Origin: Lachnospiraceae bacterium
GTDB taxonomy: Bacteria; Bacillota; Clostridia; Lachnospirales; Lachnospiraceae
Length of the DNA: 64,000 nucleotides
Assembly: GCA_015056815.1 (NCBI GenBank)
Contig: SVFN01000001.1
Coordinates: 225,815 to 289,814 of the forward strand
Reading direction: 5' to 3'
This document shows positions 9,562 through 18,677 of this stretch, piece by piece. The notes beneath the pieces were generated by a model that was given only the letters and a program-made list of their open reading frames with translations, ran no database searches and was not told where the DNA came from. How positions within the stretch are numbered: position 1 is the stretch's first letter; the number at the start of each line of letters is the position of its first letter. Position numbers and translations under genes: made by a program.

Positions 9562-12500
9562 TTATAATTCTTTCTTTAAATTTTTCTGCGCGGTGGAGAG
9601 CATCAGCTTGATGCGGTTCAACTGATTCACTTCGCTGGCTCCGGGATCGTAGTCGATCGCCACCACATTGCTGAGAGGATATTGCCGGCGTAATTCCTTG
9701 ATGACGCCTTTGCCGACTACATGGTTTGGCAGACAGCCAAAGGGCTGTGCACAGACGATATTGTTCGTCCCGTTATGGATCAGCTCTAACATCTCGCCGG
9801 TCAAAAACCAGCCTTCGCCGGTCTGATTGCCGATAGATACGATATCCTTTGCATATTCTGCGATCTGATAGATGCTTGTCGTAGGTTCGAAGTGTTCACT
9901 CTTCTCAAAGGCCTTATTGGCAGAGCTGCGGACATACTCGATCGCACGTATGCCAACCTTGCACAGACGCTTAACCTTCTGCGACATTCCAAGCTGATCG
10001 GCTTTATAAATCTGATTGTAGAAGCAATACATCATAAAATCCAACAGATCCGGACAGACAGCCTCAGCACCTTCCGCTTCCAGAAGGTCTACAATATGGT
10101 TGTTGGCCGCCGGAAGGAATTTGACCAAAATCTCCCCGACAATACCAACTCTTGGCTTTTTGACGCCCGTCAGCTCGATTCGGTCGAAATCGCGAATCAT
10201 ATGAACACACATACGTTTAAACTTCGGGAAGGATAAATATCCGCCGGATAAATATGCATGACATTTGTCTGCCCACTCACGATGAAGCTTTTCTGTAGCT
10301 CCTTTTTCTTTTTCGTAGGGCCGCATACGGTAGATACATTTCATAAAGATATCTCCGAACACAGCAGCATACAAGAGTCTCATTAAAAGCCTTGCATCTA
10401 TGGAAAAGCCCGGATTGGTCTCGATGCTGCCAAGATTTAAGGAAATGACCGGAATATGGCCAAGTCCTGCTTTGGCAAGAGCACGCCGGATAAAGCCGAT
10501 ATAGTTGGTCGCACGGCAGCCGCCGCCGGTCTGGGTCATGATGACAGCGACCTTATTCGTATCGTATTTGCCGGAAAGCAAGGCATCCATGATCTGTCCG
10601 ACGACGATCAGGGAAGGATAGCAGGCATCATTATTGACATATTTCAGTCCCACATCGACAGCATGCCTGTTGTCATTGGGGAGTACCTCCAGATTGTATC
10701 CGCAGGAACAGAACGCTGTCTGCAGAAGTTCAAAATGGATCGGAGACATCTGGGGACACAGGATCGTGTACTCCTTTTTCATTTCTTTGGTAAATAATAC
10801 CCGGTTTAAAGCGGTGCTGTGAACCACGCGTTCCTCATGCTTGCGTTCCTTGACGCGGATCGCGGCAAGAAGGGAACGGACACGGATACGGGCAGCGCCT
10901 AAGTTGTTGACTTCATCAATCTTTAAGCAGGTGTAGATCTTATCACTTCCGTTTAAGATATCGGCCACCTGATCGGTCGTAACGGCATCCAGGCCACAGC
11001 CAAATGAATTTAACTGAATCAGATCCAGGGCATCTGTAGTTCGGACAAAAGCAGCAGCAGCGTAAAGTCTGGAGTGATACATCCACTGGTCGGAAACAAT
11101 CAAAGGTCTCTCGGGACGACCCAGATGCGAAATACTGTCTTCGGTCAGAACTGCCAGTCCATATGAGGTGATCAGCTCCGGAATACCATGATTGATCTCG
11201 GGATCGATATGATAGGGACGACCGGCAAGAACAATGCCATGTCGGCCCGTTTCTTTCAGGTAGGAGAGGACTTCCTCCCCTTTTTTGCGGATATCCTGTC
11301 TGGCAGATTCCATTTCGTCCCAGCCTTTGCTTACGGCATAATGAATGTCATGAGCCGGAATATCCGGGAACTCTTTCAAAAGTACCCCTTCGATCAGCTC
11401 AGGGGAAGCAAAGGACATAAAGGGATTGCGGAAAATGACCTCGCCACGGCCGATCTGTTCCACATTATTTTTGATATTTTCCGAATAAGAGGTAACGATC
11501 GGGCAGTTGTAATGATTGGTAGCACCCTCCACTTCCTCACGCTCATAAAACAGGGCAGGATAAAAAATCTCTTTGATGCCCTGACGGATCAGCCAAGTGA
11601 CATGTCCATGTGCCAGTTTGGCCGGATAACATTCGGATTCACTGGGAATGGATTCGATCCCAAGCTCATAGATCTTATGAGTAGAGCTGGGGGATAATAC
11701 CACACGAAATCCAAGCTCTGTAAAAAATGTGAACCAGAATGGATAATTTTCATACATATTTAATACCCGAGGAATACCGATGGTGCCCCTGAAAGCCGCT
11801 TCTTCGGAAAGCGCTTCATAGCGGAAGATACGATCAAGTTTATATTCAAACAGGTTCGGAATATGATTCTTGTTCTTTTCCTTACCGATACCGCGTTCAC
11901 AGCGATTGCCGGAAATATATTGACGACCGCCGGTAAACTGGTTGACAGTCAGACGACAGTTGTTGGTACAGCCTTTACATTTGGCCATGCGTGTGGTGAA
12001 CTCCAGACGGTTGATCTTCTCGATCGAAAGCATGGTGGTTTCAGGGGCATCATTGTCTGCTTCCTGCTTTTCGTGATAACGTTCCCGCGCAATGAGAGCA
12101 GCACCGAAAGCGCCCATGATACCTGCAATGTTAGGACGTACTGCTTCACAGCCTGCAATTTTTTCAAAAGAGCGAAGCACTGCATCGTTGTAAAATGTAC
12201 CGCCCTGCACGACGATCTTTTTGCCAAGCTCTGAAGCATCCGAAACTTTGATGACCTTGAACAGAGCGTTTTTTATGACAGAATAAGCAAGTCCGGAGGA
12301 AATATCGGCAACACTTGCCCCTTCCTTCTGAGCCTGTTTCACTTTGGAGTTCATAAATACGGTACAGCGGGTACCCAGATCGATCGGGTGTTTGGCAAAG
12401 AGTGCTTCTTTTGCAAAATCCTGCACGCTGTAATTCAGGGATTTTGCAAAAGTCTCGATAAAGGATCCACAGCCGGAAGAGCAGGCTTCATTAAGCTGTA

Positions 12501-13818
12501 CGCTGTCTACGGTGTGATTCTTGATCTTGATACATTTCATGTCCTGACCGCCGATATCCAGGATACAATCCACGTCAGGAGAGAAGAATGCAGCCGCATA
12601 ATAATGGGCGACCGTCTCCACTTCTCCTTCGTCCAGAAGGAAAGCAGCCTTCATCAGAGCTTCTCCGTAACCGGTGGAGCAGGAGTGGGCAATATAAGCC
12701 CCCTGCGGAAGTCTGGAATAAATATCCTGTATCGCGCTGATGCAGGTTTTTAACGGACTTCCGTTGTTGTTACTGTAAAAGGAATACAGCAGATTACCGT
12801 CTTCACCGACTAAAGCCACTTTTGTTGTAGTGGAACCGGCATCGATCCCGAGATAACACTTGCCGTGATACTTGGAAAGATCCTTGGTCTTGACCTTATG
12901 CGCAGCATGGCGGGATCTGAAAAGCTCGTACTCTGTCTGAGTAGCAAACAAAGGTTCCATTCGGGCCACTTCAAATTCCAGCCTGATATCTCCGGAAAGT
13001 TTATCAACCATCTGCTGCATGGTAAAAGAAACTTCGGGTTTTGCATTTAAGGCAGAACCGATAGCAGCAAACAGATGGGAATGATCCGGCGCTATGGTAT
13101 GATCATCGTCGAGTTTCAGAGTACGGATAAAGGCTGTCTTTAATTCGGAAAGGAAATGAAGCGGGCCGCCTAAAAAGGCAACATGCCCACGGATCGGCTT
13201 ACCGCAAGCCAGACCGGATATCGTCTGATTGACCACAGCCTGAAAAATGGAGGCAGCAAGATCCTCCTTCGTGGCGCCGTCGTTGATCAGGGGCTGGATA
13301 TCGGATTTGGCGAATACGCCGCATCTTGCCGCAATCGTATATAAAGACTGATAACCTTTGGCATATTCATTCAGACCGGATGCGTCTGTCTGCAAAAGAG
13401 AAGCCATCTGGTCGATAAAAGAACCCGTACCGCCGGCACAGATTCCGTTCATACGCTGTTCCACATTACCGTCTTCAAAATAAATGATCTTGGCATCTTC
13501 GCCGCCAAGCTCGATCGCTACATCTGTCTGGGGAGCATAGTCTGTCAGGGCGGTGGAGACTGCAATCACCTCCTGTACAAAGGGAACTCCCAGATGATTG
13601 GCAAGAGCCAGACCGCCGCTTCCGGTGATCATAGGGCATATGCGGATCTCTCCAAGCTCAGAGTATGCTTCTTTAAAGAGGTCTGCCAGCGTTTCTTTTA
13701 TATTTGCAAAGTGTCTCTTATAATCGGAAAACAATACGTTGTGCTCCGAATCTAATATCGCTATTTTGACTGTCGTGGAACCGATATCGATTCCAAGCGT
13801 GCAAAGCGCCTGTTCCAT
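9562..13818 (-). CDS. 2-hydroxyacyl-CoA dehydratase activase-related protein (tandem ASKHA ATPase plus dehydratase-like half)
   Basis: At 1418 residues this is the largest gene here and the only one on the minus strand. It has two BadF/HgdC-type ASKHA ATPase domains: the first (about 1-260) with [31 protein letters not shown] and RCGVFAKSD; the second (about 320-590) with [22 protein letters not shown] and RCTVFMNS. The conserved Cys of each half are those that bridge a [4Fe-4S] cluster in HgdC dimers. The rest (about 600-1418) contains a Cys cluster (KCKGCTNNC) and regions like the DUF2229/HgdB dehydratase families. Such fused proteins are widespread in anaerobes, but their substrate is unknown to me. 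The ATG follows AGGTGA. Confidence 0.88.
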   Translation of the reverse strand: MEQALCTLGIDIGSTTVKIAILDSEHNVLFSDYKRHFANIKETLADLFKEAYSELGEIRICPMITGSGGLALANHLGVPFVQEVIAVSTALTDYAPQTDVAIELGGEDAKIIYFEDGNVEQRMNGICAGGTGSFIDQMASLLQTDASGLNEYAKGYQSLYTIAARCGVFAKSDIQPLINDGATKEDLAASIFQAVVNQTISGLACGKPIRGHVAFLGGPLHFLSELKTAFIRTLKLDDDHTIAPDHSHLFAAIGSALNAKPEVSFTMQQMVDKLSGDIRLEFEVARMEPLFATQTEYELFRSRHAAHKVKTKDLSKYHGKCYLGIDAGSTTTKVALVGEDGNLLYSFYSNNNGSPLKTCISAIQDIYSRLPQGAYIAHSCSTGYGEALMKAAFLLDEGEVETVAHYYAAAFFSPDVDCILDIGGQDMKCIKIKNHTVDSVQLNEACSSGCGSFIETFAKSLNYSVQDFAKEALFAKHPIDLGTRCTVFMNSKVKQAQKEGASVADISSGLAYSVIKNALFKVIKVSDASELGKKIVVQGGTFYNDAVLRSFEKIAGCEAVRPNIAGIMGAFGAALIARERYHEKQEADNDAPETTMLSIEKINRLEFTTRMAKCKGCTNNCRLTVNQFTGGRQYISGNRCERGIGKEKNKNHIPNLFEYKLDRIFRYEALSEEAAFRGTIGIPRVLNMYENYPFWFTFFTELGFRVVLSPSSTHKIYELGIESIPSESECYPAKLAHGHVTWLIRQGIKEIFYPALFYEREEVEGATNHYNCPIVTSYSENIKNNVEQIGRGEVIFRNPFMSFASPELIEGVLLKEFPDIPAHDIHYAVSKGWDEMESARQDIRKKGEEVLSYLKETGRHGIVLAGRPYHIDPEINHGIPELITSYGLAVLTEDSISHLGRPERPLIVSDQWMYHSRLYAAAAFVRTTDALDLIQLNSFGCGLDAVTTDQVADILNGSDKIYTCLKIDEVNNLGAARIRVRSLLAAIRVKERKHEERVVHSTALNRVLFTKEMKKEYTILCPQMSPIHFELLQTAFCSCGYNLEVLPNDNRHAVDVGLKYVNNDACYPSLIVVGQIMDALLSGKYDTNKVAVIMTQTGGGCRATNYIGFIRRALAKAGLGHIPVISLNLGSIETNPGFSIDARLLMRLLYAAVFGDIFMKCIYRMRPYEKEKGATEKLHREWADKCHAYLSGGYLSFPKFKRMCVHMIRDFDRIELTGVKKPRVGIVGEILVKFLPAANNHIVDLLEAEGAEAVCPDLLDFMMYCFYNQIYKADQLGMSQKVKRLCKVGIRAIEYVRSSANKAFEKSEHFEPTTSIYQIAEYAKDIVSIGNQTGEGWFLTGEMLELIHNGTNNIVCAQPFGCLPNHVVGKGVIKELRRQYPLSNVVAIDYDPGASEVNQLNRIKLMLSTAQKNLKKEL

Positions 13819-13857
13819 TAAGTTTCACCTGTCCTTTCGTCTTATGACACAAATTAT

Positions 13858-13886
13858 ATTATACGACAGCACCTTTTTTTTCGCAA
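13858..13886 (-). promoter_or_regulatory. Predicted sigma-A promoter of the activase-related gene
   Basis: On the minus strand TTGCGA (13886-13881) and TATAAT (13863-13858) are separated by 17 bases, about 40 bases upstream of the ATG at 13818. Confidence 0.7.
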
Positions 13887-14096
13887 CGCAAAAAAACATG
13901 AAATATGTTCCAAAATACCGTAAAATGTCGTGATATATGATAAAAACAGAGAGGATAGCCCTGAGATCTGAGAAAAAATATCAAAAGCAGATGAAAAAGG
14001 CAGTTGAGAGAAAAAAATGACGGTAACAGAAAAAAGACTGAAATTGTAAAAAATTATGAATATTAACAACAAAATAAAGGATTTGAACTTAAAGCG

Positions 14097-14125
14097 TTGT
14101 AAAAATCAGTCAAAAATGATAAAAT
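14097..14125 (+). promoter_or_regulatory. Predicted sigma-A promoter of the chemoreceptor gene
   Basis: TTGTAA at 14097 and TAAAAT at 14120 are separated by 17 bases. A flagellar sigma-D type promoter was considered, but the TAAA/GATAA spacing is too short for it. Confidence 0.55.
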
Positions 14126-14197
14126 AGACGCATATTAACCGGCAAAGAAAGAGGGATATGGAATGACCGGGAAAGAACTTGAGAAGGAGGATATTGT

Positions 14198-16168
14198 ATG
14201 TTAAAGAAGAGTTTACAAACACGATTGACAGTGATCATTTCTATGATGACTCTGGTAATTCTGATCATCAATGCTTTTTTCAGCATGCGGACAGCGAAGT
14301 CTAAATTTGAGGATGCGGCAGATGCGAGATATGTGAACGCCGCCTATTATTATGCGGAGATGGTGGACAACTGGTTCCAAAGCAACGCTTCCGTGTTAAA
14401 GACGGCAGGAGCCGAAGTGGAATCGCATGCCGGAGACATTCAGGAGTTAAGGCCTTTCTTTGCCAAACTGGTTGATAACAATGATACGGTGAAGGAACTG
14501 TATTATGTAACAGATAATAATGATATGGTATTCGGGTACTATGAGGCACCGGATGATTTTATCGCAACGGAGCGCCCGTGGTTTATCGGTGCCAAGGCGG
14601 CATCGGATGTGTATTATACGGAGCCTTATGTCGATCAGATTACGGGTTCTCTCTGCATCAGTGTCGCTGGAAGCGTGGAAGGCGGCGTCATCGGTGCGGA
14701 TCTGGATCTGAGCAAACTGACCGATTTTATCCCGGAGCTTTCCAATGGAGAATATGTCTTTATCGCGTCATCTGACGGGACGATCGTGACACATCCGAAC
14801 AGTAAGTTCGCACTGGCGGGCGGAGAGGCAAAAAATGTGAACACTGTTCTGTCCGGTGCATATACACAGGCGATGTCGGATGATTCCGTCTTTGTGGATT
14901 ACAATCAGATAAAAAGTTATATTACTTCTGCGGAAGTTGCCTGCAACGGATGGACCGCAGCGCTGGTAACGCCGAAAGCTTCCTATGATGTAGGGACCAA
15001 GAGTCTGCAGAAGACGTTTGTCATACTGACTATCATTCTTTGCGTGGTATCCATCGGCGTAGCCGTCGCTCTTGGAATCGGCATTTCAAGACCGATCGTA
15101 CGATCCGCGAAAGAAGTGGATGCGATTATTGAAAGTATTCAGAAGAAGGAAGGGGATCTGACGGTAAGGCTTTCCAATAAGAGCGTGGACGAAGTCGGGA
15201 CACTGACAAACGGAGTCAATCTGTTATTGGGAGAGATTGAGACAATTATCGGAAATGTGCGCGGATCTTCCGAGACGGTCAGCACGGAGACAGTGGTTTT
15301 GGTAGATATGACCAATCAGCTGACACAGGCGGTCGAAGGGATCAATCAGGCGGTCGGAGAGATCGCAACAGGTGCCACCCAGCAGGCAACGGATATCCAG
15401 TCGGCAACAGAGAGTGTGGACCGCATCGGAATTGCACTTCAGGATGTCGGGGACATTGCAAACAAACTGATGGAAGTCGCCAATCAGATGGCGGAAGCCT
15501 CCAGACAGTCTGAGAAGAAGATGACGGAACTGAATAAATCCAGCAGATCTGTGGAAGAAGGGATCGTACAGATCTCCGAGCAGATCGGTAATACGAATAA
15601 GGCAGTGGACGTTATCAATGAGAAGGTTTCTTCCATTAATGATATCGCATCACAGACTAATCTTCTTGCACTGAATGCTTCCATTGAGGCGGCAAGGGCA
15701 GGGGAAGCCGGCAGAGGCTTTGCGGTAGTGGCAGAGGAGATCGGCAAGCTGGCAGTGGATTCTTCCGAGTCTGCGAATGCCATCAAGGGTGAGATGACTG
15801 CCCTGCTGGAATCTGCCAAGACGACAGTCGTCCGCTCTGAAGAGATTCATAAGCTGACGGAGGATCAGAAAGTGGTAGTGACAGAGACTACTTCCGCGAT
15901 CAATGTATTATTGCAGAATATTTCCATGACTCTGGAAAAAATCAATGAGATTCATGAAAAACTGGCAGCCTGTGTTGACGCCAGAACCGTTGTGTCGGAT
16001 GCGATGGAGTCCTTATCCGCAATTTCGGAAGAAAATGCAGCCAGTGCGGAGGAAACCTCTGCGACGACTGAGGAGCTGAATGCCACGATTACGACGCTGG
16101 CAGACTCCACACAGGATCTGAACGAAGTGACGGTTTACCTGGGAGAGACGTTAAGTACATTTAAATAA
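14198..16168 (+). CDS. Methyl-accepting chemotaxis protein with extracellular dCache-like sensor
   Basis: A 656-residue transmembrane chemoreceptor. TM1 covers about 9-29; residues 35-275 form an extracellular sensor with dCache features ([22 protein letters not shown], paraphrased as the PWF...Y.EPY signature); TM2 lies at about 278-300, followed by a HAMP domain and the cytoplasmic signalling helix bundle. The highly conserved hairpin tip is present as [19 protein letters not shown] near residue 490-510. No C-terminal pentapeptide for CheR docking is visible. It is transcribed alone, with its own promoter and terminator. Ligand is unknown, though dCache receptors often sense amino acids or small carboxylates. 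Confidence 0.95.
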   Translation: MLKKSLQTRLTVIISMMTLVILIINAFFSMRTAKSKFEDAADARYVNAAYYYAEMVDNWFQSNASVLKTAGAEVESHAGDIQELRPFFAKLVDNNDTVKELYYVTDNNDMVFGYYEAPDDFIATERPWFIGAKAASDVYYTEPYVDQITGSLCISVAGSVEGGVIGADLDLSKLTDFIPELSNGEYVFIASSDGTIVTHPNSKFALAGGEAKNVNTVLSGAYTQAMSDDSVFVDYNQIKSYITSAEVACNGWTAALVTPKASYDVGTKSLQKTFVILTIILCVVSIGVAVALGIGISRPIVRSAKEVDAIIESIQKKEGDLTVRLSNKSVDEVGTLTNGVNLLLGEIETIIGNVRGSSETVSTETVVLVDMTNQLTQAVEGINQAVGEIATGATQQATDIQSATESVDRIGIALQDVGDIANKLMEVANQMAEASRQSEKKMTELNKSSRSVEEGIVQISEQIGNTNKAVDVINEKVSSINDIASQTNLLALNASIEAARAGEAGRGFAVVAEEIGKLAVDSSESANAIKGEMTALLESAKTTVVRSEEIHKLTEDQKVVVTETTSAINVLLQNISMTLEKINEIHEKLAACVDARTVVSDAMESLSAISEENAASAEETSATTEELNATITTLADSTQDLNEVTVYLGETLSTFK

Positions 16169-16251
16169 GCACTGAAACGGTCGTGAAAGAAAACGGCTGG
16201 GAATCGGAAGAGGTATGGAATCGTTACTCTTCAGTCACGAGCCTCGCAATG

Positions 16252-16287
16252 AATCCCCTCATCGGTACAGATGAGGGGATTTTTTAT
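16252..16287 (+). terminator. Intrinsic terminator after the chemoreceptor
   Basis: An 11-bp perfect stem (AATCCCCTCAT at 16252 with ATGAGGGGATT at 16271) with an 8-base loop is followed directly by TTTTTATTTA. Confidence 0.92.
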
Positions 16288-16359
16288 TTACTTTGAAAAG
16301 GGTTCGTGATAGAATAAAAGGAAATGATTTTGGGGAAAAGCAGGAAAGGAGAGCTTGTT

Positions 16360-17265
16360 ATGGGCTTGTGGCTTCGCAAAATGGAGCAAAAATATGGCAA
16401 GTATGCCATCAGTAATATTACACTCTATCTGATCATATGTTATATCATCGGGTATGTGATCCAGTGGACAGTGCCGGACATGCTTCAGTATCTGACATTA
16501 GACGGTTATGCTGTCTGCCACGGGCAGATCTGGCGGCTGGTTTCATGGATCCTGATACCACCGGAGGGATTCAGTGTCTTTACGGTGATCATGCTGTTTT
16601 TTTATTACTCGATCGGAATGAGCCTGGAGCGCGCGTGGGGCACATTTACGTATTGCTTTTATCTGTTTCTGGGTATGATCCTGACGATTCTCGGGGCATT
16701 TTTACTGTTTGGAATCGTTGCCCTGAATTTTAACGGAGCGGATCTGAAAGCGATGATGGAAATCTGTGCGATGAATATCAGTACCTATTATATCTGTATG
16801 TCCATGTTTCTGGCGTACGCCATGACATTTCCGGAAGCGCAGGTGTTACTGATGTTTATCATCCCTGTTAAGGTAAAATGGCTGGGAGTGGCATACGCAG
16901 CCATTCTGGGAGTGGATGTATTCCAAAGTGTGATTATGATGATCAGGCTGGGGATCGGAAGCGGATCCCTTTGGTTTTATTATCTGGCCAATGTTATATC
17001 CATTGTTTTTTCGGTTTTGAACTTTGTCATTTTCTTTATTGGAACACGCAAAAATTTTCGAACGCCGAAACAGATCCGGAGACAGAGAGAGTATAAACGC
17101 AAGATGGTGCCCGTGGCACAGATTTCCAAGCATAAGTGTGCGATCTGCGGACGCACTCAGGATGAGTATCCGGAGCTGGAATTCCGGTTCTGCTCCAAAT
17201 GCGACGGGAATTATGAGTACTGCAATGACCATCTGTACAGTCATCAGCATATTACCCGTTCCTGA
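16360..17265 (+). CDS. Rhomboid-like membrane protein lacking catalytic residues, with C-terminal zinc ribbon
   Basis: A 301-residue protein with about six membrane segments followed by a cytosolic tail. The rhomboid fold is suggested by GQIWRLVSWI after TM1, GMSLERAWG after TM2 and the general spacing of segments. The catalytic GxSG of TM4 is absent (the segment reads YYICMSMFLAYA) and no His is found in the last segment, so it should be a pseudoprotease. The tail holds KCAICGR, then FCSKCDGNYEYCNDH, likely one or two zinc sites. ATG at 16360 follows AAAGGAGAG at a good distance and is preferred over 16324. It stands just upstream of a sigma-like gene. The rhomboid assignment is an inference from pattern. 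Confidence 0.65.
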   Translation: MGLWLRKMEQKYGKYAISNITLYLIICYIIGYVIQWTVPDMLQYLTLDGYAVCHGQIWRLVSWILIPPEGFSVFTVIMLFFYYSIGMSLERAWGTFTYCFYLFLGMILTILGAFLLFGIVALNFNGADLKAMMEICAMNISTYYICMSMFLAYAMTFPEAQVLLMFIIPVKVKWLGVAYAAILGVDVFQSVIMMIRLGIGSGSLWFYYLANVISIVFSVLNFVIFFIGTRKNFRTPKQIRRQREYKRKMVPVAQISKHKCAICGRTQDEYPELEFRFCSKCDGNYEYCNDHLYSHQHITRS

Positions 17266-17331
17266 GAGCGGTACATGTACATGACCGGAATGACCGATGG
17301 AGTCAGATGTTATCCCGGAATATCGCAAAAA

Positions 17332-17392
17332 GCAGGAATGTGGGAGAATTGCGGGAGTGCGAAGCATGGAACGATCCGGATAGCGGGTTTTG
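17332..17392 (-). repeat. Dispersed intergenic repeat A, copy 1
   Basis: About 61 bases that match, in inverted orientation, bases 32601-32660 (I count seven mismatches and one gap by eye). The best conserved core is ATTGCGGGAGTGCGAAGCA. Both copies lie just after the 3' end of a gene. Confidence 0.8.
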
Positions 17393-17423
17393 TCCACGAC
17401 ACGATTATAGGAGAAAATAATAT

Positions 17424-18167
17424 ATGAATCAGGAGATCATATTCCGGAGACAACTGGAAGAAATTGTTAAGACAGCGAGAAAGCAGGGAATGTATCTTGC
17501 GAAAGAACAGGTGCGGGAAGAATTCCCGGAGCTGGTGGAAAAAGAAGACAAACTGGAGCTGGTTTATCAGTATCTGAAAGGTCAGCATATCACTGTTGGA
17601 GAAGGAGAAGAGCCGCAGATCCTTCTTTCGGATGAGGATCAGTATTTTCTGGACAGGTATCTGGAGGAGATCAAAGAAAAAGCGCAGGTTGATCCGGAGG
17701 AAAAAACAGAGATCATACTGGCGGCCATGGCAGAAAGCGAAGAAGCAAAACAGAGGCTGATAGAGATTTATCTGCCGGACGTGGCAGAGATTGCCAGGCT
17801 TTATACCGGACAGGGTGTTTATCTGGAAGATTTGATCGGAGAGGGAAATGTAGCCCTTCTTTCGGTGATCCCAATGCTGACTGTTCTGGAGGATCCGGCG
17901 GAGGCAGACGGGTTTGTCGGAAAGTTTCTGATGGATGCGATGGAAAAGTTTTTGCAGGAAGAGGAAAATTCAAAAGAGCTGGATGAGCAGGTGCTTGCGA
18001 AAGTCAATGATGTGGCACAGGCGGCGAAAAAACTGTATGAAGAACTCCGCCGTAAAGTCACTGTGGAAGAGCTTGCGAATGAAAGCGGAATGACACCGGA
18101 ACAGATCACAGAAGCGGTCAGAGCATGCGGAGATCAGATCGAAGAGATTGAAACCGGGCAGGTGTAG
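17424..18167 (+). CDS. Sigma-70-like protein without region 4
   Basis: A 247-residue acidic protein. Residues about 1-60 resemble the helical region 1.1 of primary sigma factors. Residues about 95-145 resemble regions 1.2 to 2.2, where polymerase is bound (LIEIYLPDVAEIARLYTG, then VYLEDLIGEGNVALL). The -10 recognition and melting part (regions 2.3-2.4) is barely recognisable, region 3 is suggested by KVTVEELANESGMTPEQI, and the protein ends without region 4, the -35 binding helix-turn-helix. It may bind core polymerase or be a degenerate sigma factor. It lies 12 bases before an unknown small gene, so the two are likely co-transcribed. The start has AGGAGA upstream. Confidence 0.7.
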   Translation: MNQEIIFRRQLEEIVKTARKQGMYLAKEQVREEFPELVEKEDKLELVYQYLKGQHITVGEGEEPQILLSDEDQYFLDRYLEEIKEKAQVDPEEKTEIILAAMAESEEAKQRLIEIYLPDVAEIARLYTGQGVYLEDLIGEGNVALLSVIPMLTVLEDPAEADGFVGKFLMDAMEKFLQEEENSKELDEQVLAKVNDVAQAAKKLYEELRRKVTVEELANESGMTPEQITEAVRACGDQIEEIETGQV

Positions 18168-18179
18168 GAGAGAAACACT

Positions 18180-18605
18180 ATGATTAAATTAAGGGAGAAT
18201 GACTTTAAATACGTCATACAGGATATTTCACATGTATATATCGGCGCCAGAATGAATTATGAAGAAGTCGGCGAACACTATGACACACCGGCACGTTTAA
18301 AGAGTGCCATCTACCGGTGCATAATGGAGGAAACGCCAATAGAGACACTTATCTGCGATCATCTTCTAGCCATCAAGAAGGGATCGAAAAGCTATTATGT
18401 CTATCATCAGCTGGGCGCTAAGATCAAAGTGGGATATTTTGTTAAAAAAGTAGATAAAAAAGGCAGAGAGCAGGAGGAATACATCAGCAGGAAATATTCT
18501 TTCGATGATTTCATGGAGGAACAGAGTCTTTGGGAGAAGGATAATGACTATATCATACAGGAGATTTATTTCTCCAAGCGTAAACTGATGTCCCTGGCTA
18601 TCTGA
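18180..18605 (+). CDS. Conserved-looking protein of unknown function (141 aa)
   Basis: I do not recognise this family. The 141-residue protein is soluble, with mixed charge, no signal peptide and no Cys pattern. Two Tyr-rich stretches (YYVYHQLG and YIIQEIYFSKRK) suggest a small alpha/beta fold. It begins 12 bases after the sigma-like gene with GTAGGAGAGA as ribosome-binding site, so it is probably in the same operon and may work with it. It is followed by a GC-rich imperfect hairpin (18616-18643) that has no T run. Confidence 0.75.
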   Translation: MIKLRENDFKYVIQDISHVYIGARMNYEEVGEHYDTPARLKSAIYRCIMEETPIETLICDHLLAIKKGSKSYYVYHQLGAKIKVGYFVKKVDKKGREQEEYISRKYSFDDFMEEQSLWEKDNDYIIQEIYFSKRKLMSLAI

Positions 18606-18677
18606 ACGTGATCTGTGCAGAACGTTACGAAGCGTTCGGCACGGACACATCAAAACAAAAAAGATTAGGAGCAGATT

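Larger units (their letters stand above)
13819..14197. other. Divergent intergenic region (379 bp)
   Basis: This AT-rich region separates two divergently transcribed genes. It holds a promoter for each (13858-13886 on the minus strand and 14097-14125 on the plus strand), the strong ribosome-binding site GAAGGAGG before the chemoreceptor, and runs of A and T. I find no small ORF with a good ribosome-binding site, no riboswitch I recognise and no repeat in it. Confidence 0.6.

Noticed and set aside
14126..14197. c-di-GMP riboswitch upstream of the chemoreceptor
   Set aside because: Clostridial chemoreceptors sometimes have one, but none of the conserved GEMM segments is present.
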